Origin: Sva-07 sp942492715 | Lineage (GTDB): Bacteria > Actinomycetota > Acidimicrobiia > Acidimicrobiales > Ilumatobacteraceae | DNA length: 64,000 nt | Direction: 5' to 3' | Assembly (NCBI GenBank): GCA_942492715.1 | Contig: CALOFW010000024.1 | Span: 1 to 64,000 of the forward strand | Shown here: positions 8,848 through 16,165 of the stretch, piece after piece | Numbering within the stretch: position 1 is the first letter of the stretch | How the letters are laid out: the number at the start of each line of letters is the position of its first letter | Program-made: the position numbers and the translations under genes | The notes under the pieces: generated by a model | Database searches by the model: none | What the model saw: the letters and a program-made list of their open reading frames with translations, nothing else | Told to the model about the DNA's origin: nothing

Positions 8848-9096
8848 GTGCCGCAGCTGGTGACCCGCATCGACGACGAGACCGCCGCAGCCATCGATGC
8901 GCTCGTCGACGCGGGCGACTTCGCATCTCGCTCCGACGTCGTGCGCGCCGGTGTGCTCCGGCTGATCGAGGAGCGACGACGACAGGCGATCGGCGACCAG
9001 ATCGTCGCCGGCTACCAGCGGACCCCCGAGACCGCCGAGGAACTCGCCGCCGCCGAGGCGAACGCCCGAGCGATGATCGCCGACGAGCCGTGGTGA
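8848..9096 (+). CDS. ParD/RHH-type antitoxin of a MazF-like toxin
   Basis: 82 residues. QLVTRIDDETAAAIDALVDA and GDFASRSDVVRAGVLRLIEE match the ribbon-helix-helix of ParD/CopG-type antitoxins; the acidic tail (RTPETAEELAAAEANARAMI) ends in DEPW, a likely toxin-binding segment. The GTG start is favoured by the -10 box. The stop TGA overlaps the GTG start of the toxin gene, so the two are translationally coupled. Pairing of a ParD-like antitoxin with a MazF-fold toxin is a common actinobacterial arrangement. Confidence 0.8.
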   Translation: MPQLVTRIDDETAAAIDALVDAGDFASRSDVVRAGVLRLIEERRRQAIGDQIVAGYQRTPETAEELAAAEANARAMIADEPW

Positions 9097-9407
9097 CCAC
9101 TCGGCCCCGTCAGGGTGACATCTGGTGGGCCGAAGCCGAGGACAAGCGTCGGCCGGTGCTGATCGTCAGTCGCGACGTCGCCGCCGCACACCTCAACCGG
9201 GTCGTCGTCGCTCCGGTCACCCGCACCGTTCGGTCGATCCCCACCGAGATCGCGCTCGGCACGGATGAAGGTCTCGACGTCGAGTGCGCCGCATCGTTCG
9301 ACAACCTCGGCCCCCAGCCCGTCTCGATGCTCACACGACGCATCGGACGTCTGCACGATGCGCGCAGCCGGATCTGCCACGCACTCGCCGCACTCGCCGA
9401 CTGCTGA
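9090..9407 (+). CDS. MazF/PemK-family toxin
   Basis: About 105 residues. Motifs are RQGDIWWAEAEDKRRPVLIV, HLNRVVVAPVTRTVRSIPTE, CAASFDNLGPQPVSMLT and RIGRLHDARS, all at the positions expected for MazF-fold mRNA interferases. GTG codons at 9090 and 9093 are both possible; either overlaps the antitoxin stop. It ends in ALAALADC, close to the length of the 5718 toxin, to which it is clearly similar (GRLHDAR/GRLSDAR). Confidence 0.85.
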   Translation: MVTTRPRQGDIWWAEAEDKRRPVLIVSRDVAAAHLNRVVVAPVTRTVRSIPTEIALGTDEGLDVECAASFDNLGPQPVSMLTRRIGRLHDARSRICHALAALADC

Positions 9408-9464
9408 CACAGCCTGGACAGCGATGTGATCTCCACAGAGGGGACAGGTCGACATCCTCGGCGA

Positions 9465-9495
9465 TGTGGTCACATCACCGGCTACTGTGGTCACA
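9465..9495 (+). promoter_or_regulatory. Twin palindromic operator and -10 of phd-vapC
   Basis: TGTGGTCACA occurs at 9465-9474 and again at 9486-9495, where its last base is the A of the antitoxin ATG. The first copy extends to the near-perfect palindrome GATGTGGTCACATC. TACTGT (9483-9488) is a -10 box 6 nt before the ATG. This is a strong candidate for the autoregulatory site of the Phd-type antitoxin. Confidence 0.6.
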
Positions 9496-9749
9496 TGGAG
9501 GTCGGGATCAGAGAGCTCAAGGCGAAGTTGTCGGAGCACCTGCAACGAGTCGACGAGGGGGAGACGATCATCGTGACCGACCGCGGCCGGCCGGTGGCAC
9601 GCCTCGTTCCGTACGACACGTCGTCGGCGGTCGAGCGCGGCATCGCGGAAGGATGGATCGAACCCGCTCGCCGAACCGGTCTCGGCCACGCCGAACGCCA
9701 CCGTTCGACGCAGTCGGTCGTCGAGGTTCTGGACGCCGACCGGTCGTGA
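9495..9749 (+). CDS. Phd/YefM-type antitoxin
   Basis: 84 residues, starting MEVGIRELKAKLSEHLQRVD with GETIIVTDRGRPVARLVP, the invariant N-terminal DNA-binding and dimerisation sequence of Phd/YefM antitoxins. The C-terminal part (VERGIAEGWIEPARR and the tail to DADRS) binds the toxin. The longer frame upstream of 9495 is not coding. It overlaps the PIN-domain toxin by 4 bp (GTGA) and probably represses its own promoter through the twin operator at 9465-9495. Confidence 0.9.
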   Translation: MEVGIRELKAKLSEHLQRVDEGETIIVTDRGRPVARLVPYDTSSAVERGIAEGWIEPARRTGLGHAERHRSTQSVVEVLDADRS

Positions 9750-10147
9750 CGCTCTACGTCGACTCGAGCGCGCTGCTCAAGCGATACGTCGACGAGCACG
9801 ACTCGGCGGCGGCCGTCGAACTGATGAGCACCGACCCTGTGCTCGTGACATCCCGGATCACCGAGATCGAGGTTCGCCGCAACCTCGCCCGGCTCCTCGA
9901 CGGCGACGCCTGGACCGCGGGTCGCCGCCAGTTCGAAGTCGACCTCGACGCGTTCGCCCTCGTCGGACTGGACGCCACGACGTGCAACGAAGCGGCGGCG
10001 ATCGCCGAGCGCACGGGATGCCGATCACTCGATGCGCTCCACCTCGGCTCGGCAGTACGAGCCGGGGCGTCGACGACGTTGCTCACGTTCGATGTCCGTC
10101 GAGCACAGGCAGGTCGAGCGATCGGTCTCACCGTCATCGGCGTCTGA
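9746..10147 (+). CDS. vapC: VapC-type PIN-domain toxin (ribonuclease)
   Basis: 133 residues from GTG 9746. It shows the PIN-domain acidic residues in order: LYVDSSALLKRYVDE (first Asp), ITEIEVRRNLAR (Glu), RSLDALHLGSAV (Asp) and LLTFDVRRAQA (Asp). VapC enzymes are magnesium-dependent RNases that usually cut tRNA or rRNA loops. Start codon overlaps the antitoxin stop. Together with 9495 it forms a complete type II TA module. Confidence 0.9.
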   Translation: MTLYVDSSALLKRYVDEHDSAAAVELMSTDPVLVTSRITEIEVRRNLARLLDGDAWTAGRRQFEVDLDAFALVGLDATTCNEAAAIAERTGCRSLDALHLGSAVRAGASTTLLTFDVRRAQAGRAIGLTVIGV

Positions 10148-10183
10148 GACGTCACCGCCCTCGCGCTCGGCGCCGCGGCGCCG

Positions 10184-10912
10184 TCAACCGGCGTCGAAGG
10201 CCCAGTCGATGTCGGGTTCCAGGCCGAGCTCGGATCGCACGAGCGCGTCGTACCCGCGGGCGTGGGCGACCGCCTCGGTCCGGTTCCCCTCGGCGAGGTG
10301 GCTCCGGACGATCAGGGCGTGCGTCGTCTCCCTGAACGGCTCGGTTCGCAGCACGACCAGACACAGCTCGATCGCGCCGGCGAACTGGCCGGCCTCCAAC
10401 AGATGGGTGGCGATCGCCTCCAACGCGTGAACCCGCAGGTTGTGGAACTCGCTGCGTTCGGCCTCGATCCACTCGTCGTACCAGTCGACCAGGACGTCCT
10501 CCAGGAACGGCTCCGGCGACCAGACCAACGGCTCCGGATCGGAGTCGGCGTGCAGCAGCCGGCGCGCCCGGTCACGGGCATCGTGGAGATCGACCCGGAC
10601 CGCCCCCGAGAGCCCGATGTCGTCGCGACCACGCCGCAGGACCCCCGGCATCGAGTGGTGCAACCGGCTCATCGTCGAACGGAGACGTCGCATCGCCGTG
10701 GAGGTCGACACGTCACCCCACAGTCGTCCCGCCAGCCACTCGCGCCCGATGTCGCCGCCGCGCAGGCACACCAGCGCGAGCAGCCGAGCCTCGGAATGGG
10801 TCAGCTCGTGCCGGTGCCCGTCCAGGACGACACCGAAGTGGCCCAGCACCCGCACCGCGACCTCATGGTCGCTCCGGGTGGCATCTCGCCTCGTCGACGT
10901 CGGCGGTGGCAT
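10184..10912 (-). CDS. SARP/BTAD-family transcriptional regulator
   Basis: 242 residues from ATG 10912. The N-terminal winged helix runs VAVRVLGHFGVVLDGHRHEL through RLLALVCLRGGDIGREWLAG to AMRRLRSTMSRLHHSMPGVL, and the C-terminal half is the all-helical bacterial transcriptional activation domain (DVLVDWYDEWIEAERSEFHN, GQFAGAIELCLVVL, and AVAHARGYDALVRSELGLEP). SARPs activate linked genes by binding direct repeats spaced 11 bp. Exactly such repeats lie in the 223-bp divergent promoter before the protease gene (11027-11065), so this protein probably activates the protease operon. Here the regulator controls a protease rather than an antibiotic cluster. Confidence 0.9.
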   Translation of the reverse strand: MPPPTSTRRDATRSDHEVAVRVLGHFGVVLDGHRHELTHSEARLLALVCLRGGDIGREWLAGRLWGDVSTSTAMRRLRSTMSRLHHSMPGVLRRGRDDIGLSGAVRVDLHDARDRARRLLHADSDPEPLVWSPEPFLEDVLVDWYDEWIEAERSEFHNLRVHALEAIATHLLEAGQFAGAIELCLVVLRTEPFRETTHALIVRSHLAEGNRTEAVAHARGYDALVRSELGLEPDIDWAFDAG

Positions 10913-11026
10913 TCGGTCCCCCGTCCTGCTTGCCCTGCACGCCCGCCCAACGTGGGCCTCCAGTATGCACGCGCGCTGCGTGGTTGTCGAGTGGACGCTC
11001 CGTGACGTTTCGGCGCGCGACCCGGC

Positions 11027-11065
11027 GACGCCCGTCGGACGCCCACCGAACGCCACCTGAACGCG
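11027..11065 (+). promoter_or_regulatory. Four 11-bp-spaced direct repeats, likely SARP operator
   Basis: The motif GRACGC repeats with ACGC at 11028, 11039, 11050 and 11061, a perfect 11-bp period (CGACGCCCGTC, GGACGCCCACC, GAACGCCACCT, GAACGCGAGGA). SARP proteins of the ActII-ORF4/DnrI type bind such arrays just upstream of the -10. The array ends about 70 bp before the protease start. The site is seen; binding is inferred. Confidence 0.7.
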
Positions 11066-11135
11066 AGGAGTGAAGACTCGACCACCGTCCGACAACCAGC
11101 GGACGTGACCCACACGACGACAACGAGGAGGAGCA

Positions 11136-12242
11136 ATGGCTCGGAAATCACTGGATCTCGAACAGCTCGAACGCGATCTCGAGTCCGCGGGGATGCCGTG
11201 GGCCCGGGCGGAGAACTCGATGACGGCGCTCACCGAGGACCAGCGCGTCCTCCGGCTCGGCGTCGCCCCACCCCCGGGCGAGATGACCGTCGAGGCGGCC
11301 GCGCACGCCTTCGAGGAAGGACTGTCCGCCGTGGTCCCGCCGGGGACCGACATCGGCGCGCCGTCCAAGATCGACCATCGAGCGCTGAACGGCAACAACT
11401 ACACGACACCCGTCAAGAACCAGGGGTCGTGCGGGTCGTGCGTCGCGTTCGCCACGGTGGCCGTGATGGAGACCACCTACAAACGCAAGTCGAACCAGCC
11501 GAGCCTGGCCTTCGACCTGTCCGAGGCGCAGATGTTCTACTGCCACGCCCGCTCCGAGGGCCGCACCTGCGCCAACGGCTGGTGGCCGGAGAACGCCTTC
11601 AAGAAGGCGCGGGACATCGGCATCACCCACGACGTCCACTACCCCTACACCCCCGGCGATCAGGACTGCAGCGGCCTCGACGCGAACTGGCAGGCCGACA
11701 TGGCCAAGGTCGTCGGCTACCAGAAGCTGACCTCACCGGCCGACATGAAGAACTGGCTGGCGACCCACGGGTCGATCAGCGGCTGCTTCGTCGTCTACCA
11801 GGACTTCTTCAGCTACAGCAGCGGCGTCTACCGCCACGTCAGCGGCGAGGCCGCCGGCGGCCACTGCGTCGAGATCATCGGCTACGACGACGCGCTGGGC
11901 TGCTGGATCTGCAAGAACTCGTGGGGTCCGAACTGGGGAGACAGCGGCTACTTCAAGATCGCGTACGGCCAGTGCTCGATCGAGACGTGGTCGGGGCCGT
12001 GGGGTCTCACCAACGTGTCGGCCCGGCAGTGGCGGACGAACGTCAAGGTCACCGGGCTGTGGGCCAACAGCGCCGACCTCAACTCCTGGGCGTACCTGAG
12101 CGGCGTCGGATGGCGCAAGGTCTGCGACGACTCGCGGACGGTGTCGGAGACGATGCTCGCCCAACTCGCCTTCGCGAAAGCCGCCGGGACGTCGATCAGC
12201 GCCCTCGACGACGCCAATGAACTCCGAGAGATCTACGCCTGA
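11136..12242 (+). CDS. Papain-like (C1A) cysteine protease with a C-terminal accessory domain
   Basis: 368 residues; a GGAGGAG ribosome-binding site precedes ATG 11136. Residues 1-75 look like a propeptide region (LTEDQRVLRLGVAPPPGE). The catalytic domain has the oxyanion Gln96 and nucleophile Cys102 in NQGSCGSCVAFA, His243 in GGHCVEIIGYDD and Asn261 in KNSWGPNWGDSGYFKI, so all of the papain active site is present. Further cysteines (136, 145, 178, 217, 257, 259, 280) could form disulfides. Residues ~302-368 (VKVTGLWANSADLNSWAYL to REIYA) are a separate small domain that recurs in the next gene. There is no obvious signal peptide, so where it acts is unclear. Operon with the 12258 gene (15-bp gap), convergent with a chagasin-type inhibitor. 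Confidence 0.92.
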   Translation: MARKSLDLEQLERDLESAGMPWARAENSMTALTEDQRVLRLGVAPPPGEMTVEAAAHAFEEGLSAVVPPGTDIGAPSKIDHRALNGNNYTTPVKNQGSCGSCVAFATVAVMETTYKRKSNQPSLAFDLSEAQMFYCHARSEGRTCANGWWPENAFKKARDIGITHDVHYPYTPGDQDCSGLDANWQADMAKVVGYQKLTSPADMKNWLATHGSISGCFVVYQDFFSYSSGVYRHVSGEAAGGHCVEIIGYDDALGCWICKNSWGPNWGDSGYFKIAYGQCSIETWSGPWGLTNVSARQWRTNVKVTGLWANSADLNSWAYLSGVGWRKVCDDSRTVSETMLAQLAFAKAAGTSISALDDANELREIYA

Positions 12243-12257
12243 CTGGAGGTCAGCACC

Positions 12258-12665
12258 ATGACGAACACCAACGGCATCCCCACCCAGACCGATCCGCACC
12301 TCGGCGCGCTCGCCGCCGAGGCGACGGCGGGCAGCCCCTCCGAAGCGTTCAGCGACTCGATCGCCGGCAGCACGGCGGCGACGGCACCGCCTCAGCTGAT
12401 CCCACCCGAGGAGACCGCGGCGGCCGGCGACACCGGCATCACCGCGTGGCTGTCGAACAAGAAGATCGTGGGCGTCTGGTCGAACGCGTCGAACAAGAAC
12501 TCCTGGATCAACGTCCAGGGCACCGGGTGGCGTCGCATCCACCCGGCGAGCGAGAACGCCGTCGTCGCGATGACGATCCTGGCATCCCACGCAAAGGCCG
12601 ACAACCGCAACGCGTCGGTGCGGGTCGAGAGCGACAACCACGTCCACGAGATCTACGTCTGGTGA
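12258..12665 (+). CDS. Protease-partner protein sharing the protease C-terminal domain
   Basis: 135 residues, with TGGAGG upstream. Residues 1-60 are low-complexity Ala/Thr/Pro/Glu-rich (AGSTAATAPPQLIPPEETAA). Residues ~67-135 (NKKIVGVWSNASNKNSWINV, QGTGWRRI, ending VHEIYVW) align along their whole length with residues 302-368 of the protease: GLWANSADLNSW/GVWSNASNKNSW, GVGWRKV/GTGWRRI, LREIYA/VHEIYV. It has no protease domain and no cysteine. It may be a substrate, a carrier, or a binding partner using the shared domain as a homotypic adaptor. Function not known; the domain is unnamed to me. Confidence 0.75.
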   Translation: MTNTNGIPTQTDPHLGALAAEATAGSPSEAFSDSIAGSTAATAPPQLIPPEETAAAGDTGITAWLSNKKIVGVWSNASNKNSWINVQGTGWRRIHPASENAVVAMTILASHAKADNRNASVRVESDNHVHEIYVW

Positions 12666-12685
12666 CGCGGGGACGGCGCCGGGCG

Positions 12686-12728
12686 GCGAGGAGCGACTCG
12701 ACCGAGGGCCGGTCGGTTCACTCCTCGC
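12686..12728. terminator. Bidirectional hairpin between protease operon and inhibitor gene
   Basis: GCGAGGAG (12686) pairs with CTCCTCGC (12721), and CGACCG pairs with CGGTCG inside it, giving a two-tier stem in the gap between convergent genes. It overlaps the stop codon of the inhibitor gene. Confidence 0.5.
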
Positions 12729-13062
12729 GGCGCCCGCCGCCCGCGACCACGACGTCGAAGACGACCCGGTCGGCGGCCGGGCCCTCGGGCTCCCAGGGTT
12801 GACGCGACACGAACTCGAGTGCGCCCGTGCCGGGACGTTCGGCGCGCATCGTCCACACGCGTGCGCCGGCGGCGCCCGGGATCATCTGATCGGGTGCTCG
12901 CACGTGCTCGGCGACGACGACCACGACGTCGTCGGAGGTCAGGAGCCACCGGAACCCGGTCGTCGCGTTCTCGACGAGCTCGATCCCGAAGGAGTCGCCC
13001 ACAGCGCACTCGATCACCCGATCGGTGTCTGATCGTCGGTACACCTCGTTCGGCGTGTCCAT
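12718..13062 (-). CDS. Chagasin-family (I42) cysteine protease inhibitor
   Basis: 114 residues. It carries the three inhibitory loops of chagasin: GIELVENATTGFRWLL (the NPTTGF/Y-W loop), a Gly-rich loop in MIPGAAGARVWTMRA (the GxGG region), and SRQPWEPEG (the RPWE loop). GDSFGIEL at the start is the canonical first strand. Chagasins bind in the active site cleft of papain-family enzymes. Its position, tail-to-tail with a C1A protease operon, suggests it guards the cell against that protease. No signal peptide is seen, matching the absence of one on the protease. Confidence 0.85.
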   Translation of the reverse strand: MDTPNEVYRRSDTDRVIECAVGDSFGIELVENATTGFRWLLTSDDVVVVVAEHVRAPDQMIPGAAGARVWTMRAERPGTGALEFVSRQPWEPEGPAADRVVFDVVVAGGGRREE

Positions 13063-13205
13063 GGGTCCCTCCTCCCCGGAACCCTACGCCCGAACACCGA
13101 GGCGGTCACCCGTTTCTCGAGCATGCGCCGGTTCGCCCGAGACGATGACGAGCAGCATCGACCCTCGCCGCATGTTCACCCTCTGGATGCCCGACGCCTG
13201 ATCCC

Positions 13206-13949
13206 CTACCCGGTCGGTCGACGCCAGACGCTGACGTGCGACGGGCTGTCGCCGGTGAACGGCGAGCGGTCCCACCCCGCCCAACGGTGCTCCAGCGTCA
13301 ACCCGGCGATGCGCGCCATCAAGTCGAGCTCGGACGGCCAGACGTAGCGGAACGGTGCCGTGAACTCCTCGAACCTGCCGTCGGCGCTACGGCGGAAGTG
13401 GCGCGACCGGGAGATCTGCAGATGCGTGCGATCCGTGAAGTCGTCGAGCCCGACGTAGTCGTCGTCGACGGCGAACGGCACCGCAGGCGCTCCCGGCGGC
13501 AGACGACGCAGCGCTGGCACCCCGTTCTCGATCACGAACCGCCCACCTGGCAGCAGGTGGCGGGCGGCGTTCTCGAAGCAGGCGACCTGCTCGTCCTGGG
13601 TCGTCAGGTTCGTGATCGTGTTGAACACGAGGTACACGAGCGAGAACTCGCCCTCGACCCGAGTCGTCGCCATGTCGCCCTCGACCGCACGGATCGCCGT
13701 GCCACCCGGCGCCCGACGCAGCTCGGCGAGCATGTCGGCCGACAGCTCGATGCCCGACACGTCGATCCCGCGGGCGGCCAACGGCAACGCCACCCGACCG
13801 GTTCCGACCGCGAACTCCAGCACCGGACCGCCGCCGGCCAACGACGCGAGGCAGTCCACCGTCGGCTCGAGGACCTCGGGCGCGAACATCGCCGCGACCG
13901 TGCGGTCGTAGGTGCGGGCGACGTCGCCGACGAAGCGGTTCTCGGGCAT
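13206..13949 (-). CDS. Class I SAM-dependent methyltransferase
   Basis: 247 residues from ATG 13949 (a further in-frame ATG lies at 13985). Motif I is VLEFAVGTGRVALPLAARG, motif II region GIELSADMLAELR, then VEGDMATTRVEGEFSLVYLV and LLPGGRFVIENG. The C-terminal part (FRYVWPSELDLMARIAGL, then WAGWDRSPFTGDSPSHVSVW) is typical of small-molecule methyltransferases of the Methyltransf_25 type. Substrate cannot be told. It is not in an operon with the inhibitor gene (144-bp gap). Confidence 0.85.
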   Translation of the reverse strand: MPENRFVGDVARTYDRTVAAMFAPEVLEPTVDCLASLAGGGPVLEFAVGTGRVALPLAARGIDVSGIELSADMLAELRRAPGGTAIRAVEGDMATTRVEGEFSLVYLVFNTITNLTTQDEQVACFENAARHLLPGGRFVIENGVPALRRLPPGAPAVPFAVDDDYVGLDDFTDRTHLQISRSRHFRRSADGRFEEFTAPFRYVWPSELDLMARIAGLTLEHRWAGWDRSPFTGDSPSHVSVWRRPTG

Positions 13950-14147
13950 CGCTGCAGCCTCGTGCACCGGCCGATCGACAGGCAAGCAGGTTTGCGGTGC
14001 TCAGGGTTCGGTGTTCGGTTCAGCGGGCGCCGTCTCAGTACTGCTGCCCGTTGCGCGATTGCTGTGCCCAGCAGAGGCGAGGCAGCCATAAGGTGCCTTG
14101 CGATCGTTTCGCCAGCAAGTTCACCTCGAACCAGAATGTGACGCCTC

Positions 14148-15062
14148 ATGACCGACCAGCCGCCACCGTCGGACGCAAGTCTGAACCCGCAACCACCGAC
14201 CAGTTCAAGCCCGAGCACGGTGCAGGTCGTGGCCATGGTCGTGGTGGTCATGGTGCTCATCTTCGTCCTCGTGTACTTCCTCTTTCTTCGGGACACCGAC
14301 AGCGGCACTGGCTCGGAGTCGTCCACAACAGCAGCGGTGACAACAGCGGCGCCCGAAACCACAGCAGCGCCAGCAACAACAGCGGCGCCCGAAACCACAG
14401 CAGCGCCAGCAACAACAGCCGCGCCCGAAACCACAGCGGCGCCACCGACAACAGCAGCGTTGGTGCCGGCTCCGTGCATGAAGTGGCCCGGAGAGAAAAT
14501 GAGCTCGGACACTCAGGGTCGTCGGGACGAAATCGCGCGCTTCCAGCAGACCTTGAAAGATCTGGGGTACGACCCGGGCGAGATCGACGGTTACTTCGGG
14601 CCCAACACTTGGACCGCTGCAAGCGAGCAGATGCTCGACAGCGTGGGACCCGTCGGCCTTGCCGTGGACGTACTCGACGATTCCCAGGAGGTCCTGTCAC
14701 CCTTCTTCCAGAGACTCGGAATTGTCTGCCCGCCGAGTGGGTACTCGGACAACGAACAGCCCTCCCCAGCGCTCGCACTTTCCGTCTTCAACACAGCGAG
14801 GGATCACTGCAACGACGCGGCGGCAGCGCTTGGTGCAGACGCACCGTTCGATGGTGGCCCCGATGATCCGACGGTCGATGCTCAGCCGTTCGACCAGGTG
14901 GCCGATGGAGTCTTCGAACTCTTCGACGGGGACGATCGGTTGCTGTTGGTCGACGTGACCAACTTCAGGGTGACGGGGCCGGACGGCGCCTATGGAGGGC
15001 TGCCTTCGCCGTACTACGAAAGCTGCTCGTTCTCGGGTTCGTTCGTGGGAACGAGCGGATAA
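14148..15062 (+). CDS. Membrane-anchored protein with Thr/Ala/Pro repeats and a peptidoglycan-binding-like domain
   Basis: 304 residues. A single transmembrane helix (VVAMVVVVMVLIFVLVYFLF) near residue 26-47 follows a short Pro/Ser-rich cytoplasmic tail. Outside comes a linker of three 12-residue repeats (TTAAPETTAAPA; 36 bp at DNA level, 14341-14460), then a helical repeat resembling peptidoglycan-binding domain 1 (IARFQQTLKDLGYDPGEIDG, YFGPNTWTAASEQ). The C-terminal ~120 residues (with Cys residues) are unassigned. Probably a cell-wall-associated surface protein. Its last 97 bp overlap the antisense MazF gene. Confidence 0.7.
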   Translation: MTDQPPPSDASLNPQPPTSSSPSTVQVVAMVVVVMVLIFVLVYFLFLRDTDSGTGSESSTTAAVTTAAPETTAAPATTAAPETTAAPATTAAPETTAAPPTTAALVPAPCMKWPGEKMSSDTQGRRDEIARFQQTLKDLGYDPGEIDGYFGPNTWTAASEQMLDSVGPVGLAVDVLDDSQEVLSPFFQRLGIVCPPSGYSDNEQPSPALALSVFNTARDHCNDAAAALGADAPFDGGPDDPTVDAQPFDQVADGVFELFDGDDRLLLVDVTNFRVTGPDGAYGGLPSPYYESCSFSGSFVGTSG

Positions 15063-15399
15063 CCAGCTCGGGCTCTACGTGACAGATGCCGCGGACGGCT
15101 CGGAGGCCTTCGTCGATGTCGTCAATCAGTACCTCGGGCAGCCTGCCGGCCGGTTTTCCGAGGAGTGACCGGTCGATCAACTCGAGCCCGAGCGGAACAG
15201 CGACCGAGTCTTTCGGCAGCCCGCTTGCCTTGGCGGGAAGCAACACGTTCCCGGCGATGCCCGCTCGGCCGACATTCGAAGTGATCGGCACGACGTGGGG
15301 CAGCCAGACGTCCACACTGAGCACGTCGTCGGAGGACACCACCACACACGGCCGGCGTTTGTCGAGGTCGATCCCGTACACCGCGCCGCTCGCTACCAC
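14965..15399 (-). CDS. MazF-family toxin with antisense C-terminal extension
   Basis: 144 residues from a GTG within the antitoxin stop region. The first ~105 residues are standard MazF: ASGAVYGIDLDKRRPCVVVS, WLPHVVPITSNVGRAGIAGN, VAVPLGLELIDRSLLG and LPEVLIDDIDEGLRAVRGI. Family members normally stop there; here the frame runs on for ~38 residues, antisense to the end of the 14148 gene, suggesting loss of the native stop. The mRNA-interferase core is intact. Overlaps the upstream antitoxin gene by 7 bp. Confidence 0.75.
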   Translation of the reverse strand: MVASGAVYGIDLDKRRPCVVVSSDDVLSVDVWLPHVVPITSNVGRAGIAGNVLLPAKASGLPKDSVAVPLGLELIDRSLLGKPAGRLPEVLIDDIDEGLRAVRGICHVEPELVIRSFPRTNPRTSSFRSTAKAALHRRRPAPSP

Positions 15400-15590
15400 G
15401 GTGCGGAACGCTCCATCCGCTCCAGCGCTGCCAACGACTCCGCCACTGTTGGGGGCTCCGCGTTCGCGAGCTCGGCGTCAGCCAGCAGCTGCTGGGCGAA
15501 GCCCAACGCGGAGTGGGTAGCGGCGTGATGCCGGAGCTGATCGGCAACCCGAGTAGAGAACGGGACACCGAGCCCGTCGATGATCGGCAT
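15393..15590 (-). CDS. Antitoxin of MazF module
   Basis: 65 residues from ATG 15590 (a TTG at 15596 is possible). MPIIDGLGVPFSTRVADQLR opens it, followed by an alanine-rich helical part (LGFAQQLLADAELANAEPPT) and the tail LAALERMERSAPW, which like other antitoxins here ends in a Trp-containing acidic/aromatic tip. I infer antitoxin identity mostly from size and overlap with the MazF gene. Confidence 0.65.
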   Translation of the reverse strand: MPIIDGLGVPFSTRVADQLRHHAATHSALGFAQQLLADAELANAEPPTVAESLAALERMERSAPW

Positions 15591-15732
15591 GAGCAAGGAT
15601 CGCGTCGGCTACCGGCAGGTTCCACTCTGGCTCACCGACGAAGAGTTCGATGCACTCGCCGAGAGCATGACGAGCGCGGTCCCGAGTCGACGGACCCATC
15701 CGGGCGACACGATCGGATCTACCATCACACGG
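15589..15732 (+). other. Possible regulator remnant ahead of the Dabb gene
   Basis: The in-frame sequence before the Dabb start, KDRVGYRQVPLWLTDEEFDA then LAESMTSAV, has coding character and resembles the C-terminal tail of small winged-helix regulators. It starts inside the divergent antitoxin's start region, so it is unlikely to be a native gene start. Probably the leftover of a truncated gene. Confidence 0.25.
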
Positions 15733-16080
15733 ATGATCCGGCACTGCGTTCTCCTCAGATTCGCGGCGGAGGTCAGCAACAGCGACAAGGACGCGATCTA
15801 TCAGAGGCTCGCATCCCTGCAGAGCGTGGTGCCAGGCTTCGAACGGATCGTGTGCGGCGTCAACTCGAGCGCCGAACGCCTTTCACAGGGCTTCGACGAC
15901 GGCTTCGTGATCGAGTTCGTCGACGCGTCGGCACGAGACACCTATCTCGCGCATCCCGACCACCAGCGCGCAGGAGCAGCCTTGACCGCCATGCTCGACG
16001 GTGGACCCGAGGGACTCGTTGTCTTCGACCTCGACGACGGTGTACGCCGAGTACCACCCGCCGCCACTACAGGCCGATGA
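15733..16080 (+). CDS. Dabb (stress-responsive alpha/beta barrel) domain protein
   Basis: 115 residues from ATG 15733, with a TACCAT box 7 nt upstream. MIRHCVLLRFAAEVSNSDKD is the canonical first strand (HxVLxxF) of the Dabb domain; IYQRLASLQSVVPGFERIVC, DGFVIEFVDASARDTYLAHP and DHQRAG follow the ferredoxin-like dimeric barrel pattern with the conserved YLxHPxH motif. Members are small dimeric stress or metabolic proteins without a uniform activity. It stands alone. Confidence 0.85.
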   Translation: MIRHCVLLRFAAEVSNSDKDAIYQRLASLQSVVPGFERIVCGVNSSAERLSQGFDDGFVIEFVDASARDTYLAHPDHQRAGAALTAMLDGGPEGLVVFDLDDGVRRVPPAATTGR

Positions 16081-16165
16081 GGGCGACGCGGCCGTTCGAG
16101 TAGCCGATGATCGGCACGCCGTATGGCCTGGAAGCCCGGAGGCTCGGCAGTCGCCCTCTGGCGCC

